A stretch of 18,589 bases of DNA from an uncultured Clostridia bacterium (lineage in GTDB: Bacteria; Bacillota; Clostridia; Christensenellales; UBA1242), in contig CALNBM010000058.1 in NCBI GenBank assembly GCA_937874195.1, forward strand, positions 1 to 18,589, read 5' to 3'. This document shows, in pieces, positions 13,527 to 18,589 of the stretch (the stretch's first letter is position 1; each line of letters opens with the position of its first letter). Made by a program: the position numbers and the translations under genes. A model generated the notes under the pieces. The model was not told where the DNA came from and made no database searches. It saw nothing but the letters and a program-made list of their open reading frames with translations.

Positions 13527-13964
13527 ATGGAAAGAGGTAGCTATACCGATGTTTATTGGTGTAGAAACTGGACTTTTACAGTTCGTAAAACAGCAGACGG
13601 CGAAGCGTATATGTATGATACATATTTTAATAATTGGGATTCAGCCATTCGGGTAACAGATGATAATATTAATGATTTTGAAGTAGTGTTTGATTTTAGG
13701 AATGTTGAAAGAGTTCCCGATAGTTTCAGAAATGAATATGAAGATGATGACTTATATTATGTTGCCACTGATAGCGGTGGATATAGTTGTGGAGATTTGT
13801 ATTGGAAGGATAAAAATACTAAATCATCATTAAAAAAGCAAATTAATAAAAAACGTCAAGCTGTTAAAGATGCGGAATATGAATTAGAGTATGCAAAAAG
13901 AGATTTGAAAAGTTTTGTAACAGAAAATAATATTAATACAAATGATTATCCAGAAGAGTCATAA
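13527..13964 (+). CDS. Hypothetical phage protein with coiled-coil tail (145 aa)
   Basis: ATG 13527 has only a weak site (AAAGAG). The product opens MERGSYTDVYWCRNWTFTVRK, then AYMYDTYFNNWDSA and AIRVTDDNINDFEVVFDF, a style I know from phage proteins of unknown function. The last third (SLKKQINKKRQAVKDAEYEL, then EYAKRDLKSFV) is a clear coiled-coil helix. A glycine-rich turn DSGGYSCGDLYW separates the parts. The frame stays open upstream to 13470, so an earlier start cannot be excluded. Function unknown. Confidence 0.65.
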   Translation: MERGSYTDVYWCRNWTFTVRKTADGEAYMYDTYFNNWDSAIRVTDDNINDFEVVFDFRNVERVPDSFRNEYEDDDLYYVATDSGGYSCGDLYWKDKNTKSSLKKQINKKRQAVKDAEYELEYAKRDLKSFVTENNINTNDYPEES

Positions 13965-14002
13965 TAAGATAGAATGAGAATTTGCTTCGATATAGAAAGG
14001 AA

Positions 14003-14749
14003 ATGATTTTTATAAAATACGTTGGCAGTAAAAACAGAATTTCTAAAGAGATAGTACCTATTATTCAAAAATGTATTGATGAGCATGATATTCATACATA
14101 CTTTGAACCATTCGTTGGTGGTGCAAATATGATTGATAAGATTAAGTGCAATAGGTGTATTGGAAATGACATTAATGAGTATCTTATCGCATTACTGAAA
14201 GCAGTACAGAGTGGATGGAATCCATTAGAATCAGTTACTATGACAAAAGAGTTTTATAATAATGTTAAAGACAACAAGGATAAATATCCTAAAGAGATCC
14301 TCGGTTTGTGCGGATTGTGCGCTACATATAATGCAAAGTGGTTTGGTGGATACGCTGGAATCGTCCATACGAAAATTGATACATATAGGAATTACTATGA
14401 AGAAGCAGTAAAGAATCTTTTGAAACAGAAAGATGATATTAAAGATATTAAATTTATTTCAACTGATTATCTTACATTAAACGAAACAAAGATGAAAAAT
14501 TGGGTTATCTATTGTGATCCACCTTATCAAGATACCACCAAGTACAATAACATTGGATTTGAATATGATGTATTTTGGCAATGGGTTAGAGATACTTCTA
14601 AAAACAATTTCGTATTCGTGTCAGAATACAATGCACCTAAAGATTTTAAGTGCGTATGGAGCAAGGTATTAACTACAACACTTGACAAAAGTAGTCGTAG
14701 TACGGCTACAGAAAAGTTGTTTACATATAATTCTAATATGATGAAATAA
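14003..14749 (+). CDS. Dam-like N6-adenine DNA methyltransferase (D12 class, ~248 aa)
   Basis: Methylates adenine N6 in DNA with SAM. The opening KYVGSKNRIS with EPFVGGAN (residues 35-42 from ATG 14003) is the SAM-binding FxGG motif, and DPPY (172-175) is the catalytic motif; the D12 order FxGG then DPPY is seen. Length fits (family ~250-290). Start: ATG 14003 is only 2 bases after GAAAGG, too close. ATA 14012 lies 11 bases after it and gives the standard start MKYVGSKNRI. TTG 13982 has no site. I therefore suspect the true start is ATA. It is a phage-type orphan methyltransferase, with no matching restriction gene nearby. It is paired with a second methyltransferase 51 bases after its stop. 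Confidence 0.85.
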   Translation: MIFIKYVGSKNRISKEIVPIIQKCIDEHDIHTYFEPFVGGANMIDKIKCNRCIGNDINEYLIALLKAVQSGWNPLESVTMTKEFYNNVKDNKDKYPKEILGLCGLCATYNAKWFGGYAGIVHTKIDTYRNYYEEAVKNLLKQKDDIKDIKFISTDYLTLNETKMKNWVIYCDPPYQDTTKYNNIGFEYDVFWQWVRDTSKNNFVFVSEYNAPKDFKCVWSKVLTTTLDKSSRSTATEKLFTYNSNMMK

Positions 14750-14800
14750 GAGTTTTATCTCATTGCAGACAATATTAAATCGTAAAGGAGCTAGACAAAA

Positions 14801-15613
14801 ATATTAAAACTAAATAATTTTTATATAGATGAATCAGTTAATTTTATGAAAAACAATATTCCAGATAATTTTGTAGATTTAACTGTTACATCTCCACCAT
14901 ATGATAATTTACGTACATATAAAGGCTTTGTATTTGATTATCAATCAATGTTAAAAGAATTATATAGAATTACCAAAGATGGTGGAGTAGTAGTTTGGGT
15001 GGTAAACGATGCTACTATAAAAGGTTCAGAAACATTAACATCGTTTAAGCAAGCAATATATGCAAAAGAAGAATGTGGATTTAATGTTCATGATACAATG
15101 ATTTATGAAAAAATTAATTATATCCCATTGACACATAATAGATACGAGCAATGTTTTGAATACATGTTTGTGTTCAGTAAAGGGAAACCAAAAACATTTA
15201 ATCCTATAATGATAGACTGTAAAACTAAGGGGAATAATACAGATAAGAGAACATTTTATCAAACAAACAAACAAGATAAACCAACAATAGGACATAATAA
15301 TGTTTGCGTAAAGAATCAAAAACAAAATAAAAATATATGGGAATTATCTACAAATAGTGGTTACAAAGGTCATCCGGCACCTTTTCCAGAACAATTAGCA
15401 AAAGATCATATTCTTTCGTGGAGCAATGAAGGAGATATTGTTTTTGATCCAATGTGTGGTTCAGGAACAACATGTAAAGAAGCATATCTTTTACATAGAA
15501 ATTTTATTGGTGTTGATATGAGTGAAGAATATATAAATAATATTTGTATTCCACGACTTGAACAATATGGGTGGAATAGCATTAATAATATAAGCAAACA
15601 AAATTCTATATAA
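14801..15613 (+). CDS. SPPY-type DNA methyltransferase (permuted, beta-class; 270 aa)
   Basis: Motifs are in the permuted order: SPPY at residues 31-34, then DPMCGSGTTCKEA (216-228), the FxGxG-like SAM site, near the C-terminus. SPPY is typical of N4-cytosine and some N6-adenine enzymes; the base cannot be told. ATG 14846 would leave only 15 residues before SPPY and cut off the conserved strand FYIDESVNFM. In frame upstream only ATA 14801 and 14825 remain before a stop (TAG 14792). AAAGGAG at 14784-14790 is 10 bases before ATA 14801, and the resulting MLKLNNFYIDE matches usual family openings. So I choose ATA 14801. No restriction endonuclease is adjacent; an orphan phage methyltransferase, perhaps for protection against host restriction. 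Confidence 0.8.
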   Translation: MLKLNNFYIDESVNFMKNNIPDNFVDLTVTSPPYDNLRTYKGFVFDYQSMLKELYRITKDGGVVVWVVNDATIKGSETLTSFKQAIYAKEECGFNVHDTMIYEKINYIPLTHNRYEQCFEYMFVFSKGKPKTFNPIMIDCKTKGNNTDKRTFYQTNKQDKPTIGHNNVCVKNQKQNKNIWELSTNSGYKGHPAPFPEQLAKDHILSWSNEGDIVFDPMCGSGTTCKEAYLLHRNFIGVDMSEEYINNICIPRLEQYGWNSINNISKQNSI

Positions 15614-15645
15614 TCGAATAAAATAAAAGAAGTATTTCATTCGAT
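15613..15645 (+). terminator. AT-rich hairpin after the methyltransferase pair
   Basis: ATCGAAT-A-AAATA (15613-15625) pairs with TATTT-C-ATTCGAT (15633-15645), 12 pairs with one A/C mismatch and a 7-base loop. It begins at the last base of the stop codon. It lacks a U-tract, so it may be a weak terminator, an mRNA-end stabiliser or a regulatory hairpin. Confidence 0.35.
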
Positions 15646-15677
15646 AAAATATTAAAAGGAGAGATATATTATAGAAT

Positions 15678-15747
15678 ATAAAAAATTTATTCTACTTAAC
15701 GTTAGTAGTAAATTTGCTAAAAGATGATGAATTGAAATCTATGTTAC
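15678..15747 (+). pseudogene. 5' part of a small gene split by the IS605 element
   Basis: Reading KNLFYLTLVVNLLKDDELKSML up to TTAC at 15744-15747, the frame runs into the insertion element and stops at 15774. AAAGGAG (15655-15661) precedes, and the only start codon available near it is ATA (15671 or 15678). Removing the element joins this part to the remainder at 17944-17993 in frame, giving about 39 residues. A hydrophobic N-terminus then a charged helix. Function unknown. Confidence 0.5.
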
Positions 15748-15763
15748 AACATGGTGCGGAAAG

Positions 15764-15783
15764 CCCACTCCTTTAGGTGTGGG
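15764..15783 (+). repeat. IS605 left-end hairpin
   Basis: CCCAC-T-CCT, loop TT, AGG-T-GTGGG: eight pairs with a T/T mismatch. AAAG (15760-15763) directly precedes it, as the left guide does in IS608. This is the structure TnpA recognises at the left end. Confidence 0.8.
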
Positions 15784-15828
15784 ATGGATAGCACTTTAAA
15801 ATAATATAAAATATTGTGTATATAATAC

Positions 15829-15857
15829 TTGACAACATACACATTGTTTGATATAAT
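15829..15857 (+). promoter_or_regulatory. Consensus sigma-70 promoter of tnpA
   Basis: TTGACA (15829-15834) and TATAAT (15852-15857) are both perfect, separated by 17 bases. The expected transcript start, about 6-8 bases downstream, falls at or next to the tnpA ATG (15864), so the message would be leaderless. Confidence 0.85.
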
Positions 15858-15863
15858 ATAAAT

Positions 15864-16265
15864 ATGGAAAATAATTATAGACATACTGAAACAACAGTAT
15901 CATTAATCAATTATCATTTTGTATTTTGCCCTCGTTATAGGAGAAAAATATTTCTTATCCCTAATGTAGAACAACGATTTAAAGCATTAGTTAATGAAAA
16001 ATGTAAGGAGTTAGATATTAACATTATTGCATTAGAATGTGATAAAGACCATACTCATATGTTTTTAAATTGTTTATCTACACAAAGTCCTTCTGATATT
16101 ATGCAAAATATTAAAGGATATACCAGTAAGGTGTTAAGAGAAGAATTTGAAGTATTATCTAAAATGTCAAGTTTATGGACACGAAGTTATTTTGTATCAA
16201 CTGCTGGTAATGTATGTAGTGAAACTATTAAAAAATATGTAGAAAATCAAAAATCAAGATATTAG
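15864..16265 (+). CDS. tnpA: TnpA, Y1 HUH transposase of IS200/IS605 (133 aa)
   Basis: Cuts and rejoins single-stranded element ends through one tyrosine. The HUH metal-binding motif is HTH at residues 63-65 (DKDHTHMFL), and the catalytic tyrosine is Y125 in ETIKKYVENQ. The front SLINYHFVFCPRYRRK and SLWTRSYFVST are family hallmarks. The length of 133 is normal, so it looks intact. No Shine-Dalgarno precedes ATG 15864; the consensus promoter ends just upstream, pointing to a leaderless message. tnpB follows 18 bases after the stop, same strand. Confidence 0.95.
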   Translation: MENNYRHTETTVSLINYHFVFCPRYRRKIFLIPNVEQRFKALVNEKCKELDINIIALECDKDHTHMFLNCLSTQSPSDIMQNIKGYTSKVLREEFEVLSKMSSLWTRSYFVSTAGNVCSETIKKYVENQKSRY

Positions 16266-16283
16266 AAAAGAGGTGAATATTCA

Positions 16284-17774
16284 TTGAGTAATTTTGTGGT
16301 ACAATTCCCTTTAAAAACTGAAATATATCAAGATGACATTCTTAACAAGCGTTTTGAAATTGGTAGAAAAATCTATAATGCTTTAGTCAATGTAACTTTA
16401 AAACGTTATAATGAAATGATCAAAACTAAAATATATCGTTCTATTAAATCTGAATTAGCTGAAATTTATAAGTCAGAAGATAAATCTAAATTAAAACGTA
16501 AAAAAGAATTATGTAATCAGCTAAATGATTTGTATAAACAATATAAGCTCAATGAATATGCTTTTTGTAATGATGTTAAATTAATGCAACATCATTTTAA
16601 AGATAATATTGATGCCTTTACTTCTCAGAAGATTTGCACTCAATTGTGGAATGCATATGAAAAATTATTATTTGGTAATGGTGAAAAGATTTGTTTTAAA
16701 AGATATGGTGAATTCAATTCTTTTGAGGGTAAGTCAAATAAGACAGGTATTAAATTCAAAAATGATATATTATATTGGAATGGCTTAATTATACCAACAA
16801 TTATTAATTATAGTAATCCATATGAATACCAAACTATGCAAAATGAAATTGCTTATTGTCGCATAGTTAGAAAATATGTACGTAATAAATATAAATTTTA
16901 CTTACAAATTGTATTTAAAGGTATTCCACCTATTAAGATTGATAAAGATACTGGTGAAATTAAGCATCTATTAGGCAATGGCAATGTTGGGTTAGATATA
17001 GGTACTCAAACATTAGCTATATCAAGTCAATCAGATGTTAAACTAATTGAATTAGCTGATAAAGTACAGAATATTGAAAATCAAAAACGATTATTACTTA
17101 GAAAACTTGATCGCAGTAGACGTTCAATTAATCCAAATAATTATAACGAAGATGGTACGATTAAGAAACAAGGAAATAAAAAAGTTGTTTGGATTAAATC
17201 TAATCACTATATTAAAATTCAGAATCGACTTAAAGAATTATATCGTAAACAAGCAGATGTAAGAAAGTTACAACATGAATGTTTAGCAAATTATATTTTA
17301 TCGTTAGGCGATAATATTTATGTTGAAACTATGAATTATGCTGGATTACAGAAACGTGCTGTTAAAACAGAAAAGAATGATAAAGGTAAATTTAAAAAGA
17401 AGAAAAAATTTGGCAAGTCATTGGCAAATAAAGCACCAAGTATGTTGTTGGCTATTATTGATAGAAAACTAAATTATTACGGTAAGCAATTAAATAAGAT
17501 AAATACTTATAGCGTTAAAGCAAGTCAATACAATCATTTAACTGATACTTATAATAAGAAAGAATTATCAGAAAGATGGAATAATTTTGATGGATTAAAA
17601 ATCCAAAGAGATTTATATAGCGCTTTTCTTATAATGAATGTTAATGAAGATTTAAAAAGTATTAATAGACAACAGTGTTTTAATACTTTTGATGATTTTG
17701 TTAAATTACATGATATTGAAATTGAAAGATTAAGAAATAGTAAAGTTAAAACAATAGCAAGTATGGGAATTTAA
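16284..17774 (+). CDS. tnpB: TnpB, RNA-guided nuclease of IS605 (496 aa), zinc finger missing
   Basis: TnpB proteins are RuvC nucleases guided by an omega RNA from the element's right end. TTG 16284 is the start, 8 bases after AGAGGTG; GTG and ATG alternatives inside lack sites. The RuvC triad is intact: D238 in VGLDIGTQ, E348 in YVETMNYAG and D443 in KIQRDLYSA. The usual CxxC...CxxC zinc ribbon between RuvC-II and III is absent: that stretch reads SVKASQYNHLTDTYN with no cysteines. The N-terminal half is a mixed helix/beta wedge and REC-like part, basic. Length (496) is longer than the ~400 of ISDra2 TnpB. Intact frame suggests a functional protein. It stops 137 bases before the right hairpin. 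Confidence 0.93.
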   Translation: MSNFVVQFPLKTEIYQDDILNKRFEIGRKIYNALVNVTLKRYNEMIKTKIYRSIKSELAEIYKSEDKSKLKRKKELCNQLNDLYKQYKLNEYAFCNDVKLMQHHFKDNIDAFTSQKICTQLWNAYEKLLFGNGEKICFKRYGEFNSFEGKSNKTGIKFKNDILYWNGLIIPTIINYSNPYEYQTMQNEIAYCRIVRKYVRNKYKFYLQIVFKGIPPIKIDKDTGEIKHLLGNGNVGLDIGTQTLAISSQSDVKLIELADKVQNIENQKRLLLRKLDRSRRSINPNNYNEDGTIKKQGNKKVVWIKSNHYIKIQNRLKELYRKQADVRKLQHECLANYILSLGDNIYVETMNYAGLQKRAVKTEKNDKGKFKKKKKFGKSLANKAPSMLLAIIDRKLNYYGKQLNKINTYSVKASQYNHLTDTYNKKELSERWNNFDGLKIQRDLYSAFLIMNVNEDLKSINRQQCFNTFDDFVKLHDIEIERLRNSKVKTIASMGI

Positions 17775-17959
17775 ATAATAAATAAAAGGTTTTGAAACGA
17801 GCCTAATGCTATCGTTAATGGGTTCAATAGAATCTTTGGTAGTGAAAGTCTTGATGAAACAAATTAGTGTATATATAGTTTCGACTTATATAAGAAGTTT
17901 GTGTAATTAAGAACCCCACTGGCTTTAGCCGTGGGAGTCTCAGAGGAATATAAGTTATT
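17775..17959 (+). ncRNA. Predicted omega RNA (reRNA) of TnpB with guide
   Basis: The 169 bases from the tnpB stop to the element end (17943) are non-coding and carry short pairings (GTTT...AAAC near 17789, TATATA...TATATA near 17872-17893) plus the right-end hairpin. In the TnpB systems known so far the omega RNA spans the tnpB 3' end and right end, with the guide taken from the next ~16 bases outside. Here the guide would start AGGAATATAAG at 17944. Its 5' limit may lie inside tnpB. Inferred from position. Confidence 0.65.
17911..17935 (+). repeat. IS605 right-end hairpin with guide GAAC
   Basis: CCCAC (17915-17919), unpaired T, GGC, loop TTTA, GCC, GTGGG (17931-17935): eight pairs. GAAC (17911-17914) abuts the 5' side and TCAG (17940-17943) follows; GA with TC and C with G pair, as guide and cleavage site do in this family. 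Confidence 0.8.
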
Positions 17960-17993
17960 AAAGAATAGTAATGCAAATGATATTGTATTTTAA
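17944..17993 (+). pseudogene. 3' part of the small gene split by the IS605 element
   Basis: Joined to the left part at TTA-C|AG, this reads QEYKLLKNSNANDIVF to TAA at 17991-17993, and a new AAAAGGAG (18001-18007) follows for the next gene. It is the intact target remainder and, in the omega RNA model, also the guide source. Function unknown. Confidence 0.5.
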
Positions 17994-18023
17994 AATATTA
18001 AAAAGGAGAAATGATAGTATATT

Positions 18024-18239
18024 ATGAAATTTCAAATTGGAGAACAGGTAAAAGTTGTTGGAAATCATTATGATTATGAATCAAAAGGACTTTTAGGTAT
18101 TGTTAAAAAGTGCTATCCTTTTGATACGTTGCAGTATTCAGTTCATTTTATACGTGATAATGGAAAATTACCAATGAGATTTTATGAATTTATTGACGAA
18201 AAAGATTTGAGTCATGTTGAATTAGTAAAGAAAGGATAA
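18024..18239 (+). CDS. Small SH3/KOW-like protein (71 aa)
   Basis: AAAAGGAG (18001-18007) lies 16 bases before ATG 18024, a long gap, but no nearer start is in frame. MKFQIGEQVKVVGNHYDYESKGLLG, then VKKCYPFDTLQYSVHFIRDN and a closing strand, look like a KOW/SH3-like barrel found in small phage proteins. It is followed seven bases later by another small gene and is part of the right-hand phage cluster. Function unknown. Confidence 0.65.
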   Translation: MKFQIGEQVKVVGNHYDYESKGLLGIVKKCYPFDTLQYSVHFIRDNGKLPMRFYEFIDEKDLSHVELVKKG

Positions 18240-18246
18240 TAGTATT

Positions 18247-18417
18247 ATGATTACGACATCAAAAGAAAAAGAAAAGTTGTTCAACTATATTCGTGATATT
18301 GAATGGATGACAAGGCAAACAGAAAGGTTAGAAGAAGAAAAACAGAATTATGAAAGAAAAATTAGCAAGAAGAAAAATACAATTTTAGATATGATTACTG
18401 TTAAGGAAGATGATTAA
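18247..18417 (+). CDS. Small coiled-coil protein (56 aa)
   Basis: AAAGGATAA lies before ATG 18247. The product is almost wholly charged helix (KEKEKLFNYIRDIEWMTRQT, then ERLEEEKQNYERKISKKKN), a probable coiled coil, ending acidic (ITVKEDD). No family recognised. Its 3' end overlaps by 17 bases a truncated gene on the opposite strand, which is unusual here and marks a likely junction just after it. Confidence 0.55.
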   Translation: MITTSKEKEKLFNYIRDIEWMTRQTERLEEEKQNYERKISKKKNTILDMITVKEDD

Positions 18418-18502
18418 AAATGATTGATTTGTCATGTTGCCGTATCTCACCGTCTATTTCTATTAGACGTTCTTCAATCGTTTTATTTGATTTGCGTGGC
18501 AT
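18401..18502 (-). pseudogene. Truncated minus-strand gene, amino-terminal fragment
   Basis: On the minus strand CAAGGAGCG precedes an ATG at 18502 by six bases; the frame reads MPRKSNKTIEERLIEIDGEI, then RQHDKSI, and stops after six more residues at 18401. The opening resembles small coiled-coil proteins of integrative elements and plasmids ('M.RK..KTIEERI.EID..I'). The good ribosome site and the loss of this likeness at about 18418-18425 suggest a real gene cut at a contig junction or by deletion. It is the only gene on this strand apart from the stub at 403-438. Confidence 0.45.
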
Positions 18503-18543
18503 AGCTATCGCTCCTTGTAATTAATTATGTTTATTATATGTTA

Positions 18544-18574
18544 ATTATAGGAAATTTACAAGTGTTTTATACAA
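18544..18574 (-). promoter_or_regulatory. Candidate minus-strand promoter
   Basis: Reading the minus strand, TTGTAT (18569-18574) and a perfect TATAAT (18544-18549) are 19 bases apart, upstream of the gene fragment starting at 18502. Spacing is long. No gene lies on the + strand in 18418-18589. Confidence 0.3.
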
Positions 18575-18589
18575 TAAAATGGGGAGATT

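Larger units (their letters stand above)
15748..17943 (+). mobile_element. IS200/IS605-family insertion sequence (tnpA + tnpB), about 2.2 kb
   Basis: The element has a Y1 transposase gene, a tnpB gene, imperfect subterminal hairpins at each end (15764-15783 and 17915-17935) and no terminal inverted repeats or target duplication, as expected. Left target TTAC (15744-15747) lies 12 bases before AAAG, which abuts the left hairpin; TTAC and AAAG are the target and guide pair of IS608. On the right, GAAC abuts the hairpin and TCAG (17940-17943) ends the element. Excising 15748-17943 rejoins TTAC to AGGAATATAAG and restores an open frame through the interrupted gene, which fixes the ends to within codon ambiguity. 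It moves by single-strand peel-and-paste. Confidence 0.85.

Noticed and set aside
14003..15680. Recoded genetic code or G-to-A hypermutation (as by a diversity-generating retroelement) behind the ATA starts
   Set aside because: No reverse transcriptase, template repeat or internal mutation cluster is visible, and genes elsewhere use normal ATG starts and TAA/TAG/TGA stops. The ATA starts themselves are still reported.
17775..17943. A riboswitch or tRNA in the non-coding stretch after tnpB
   Set aside because: No cloverleaf or known aptamer pattern; position and right-end hairpin fit an omega RNA.

Overview
The window is AT-rich, tightly packed and almost entirely coding on the + strand. It looks like a metagenomic contig from a spore-forming Bacillota (Clostridia-like) host and its phage or prophage, and it carries clear signs of chimeric assembly. 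The host signal is the first ~410 bases: the 3' end of spoIIIAD (stage III sporulation protein AD) followed by the first codons of spoIIIAE. This stretch contains 26 bases of Illumina adapter (161-186), so it should not be trusted as contiguous with the rest.

From ~411 to 12532 the sequence reads as phage early, replication and recombination genes. A divergent gene stub and a palindrome (403-459) are followed by a clamp-like protein (453-1019). Next comes a run of about twenty small, overlapping or abutting genes of mostly unknown function (1022-6984). That run includes a broken DNA methyltransferase (2806-3200), a repeat protein with an internal start (3783-4454) and a small HTH protein (6763-6984). 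A recognisable DNA module follows: an AAA_24/Sak4-like ATPase, a PD-(D/E)XK (RecB/Cas4-like) nuclease, a DUF669 protein with an SSB-like acidic tail, a 797-residue primase-helicase, a membrane protein, a RecU-like Holliday-junction nuclease, and the amino-terminal stub of a DEAD/SNF2-type phage helicase that stops at 12532.

From 12533 the gene style changes (more AT-rich, looser spacing). This part holds four phage-type unknowns and two adjacent DNA methyltransferases: a Dam-like DPPY enzyme and a permuted SPPY enzyme. Both methyltransferases appear to start at ATA codons placed 10-11 nt after good Shine-Dalgarno sequences. After a 33-nt hairpin, an IS200/IS605-family element (15748-17943) with tnpA and tnpB splits a small gene. 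Removing exactly that interval restores the reading frame, which fixes the element ends and predicts the TnpB TAM (TTAC) and guide. Two more small genes follow, and the window closes with a truncated minus-strand gene that looks foreign to the locus.

Most notable are the adapter-marked chimera, the methyltransferase decayed at a 7-nt repeat, the ATA-start methyltransferase pair, and the well-delimited IS605 element with a zinc-finger-less TnpB and an apparently leaderless tnpA. No tRNA, rRNA, CRISPR array, integrase or phage structural gene was seen.
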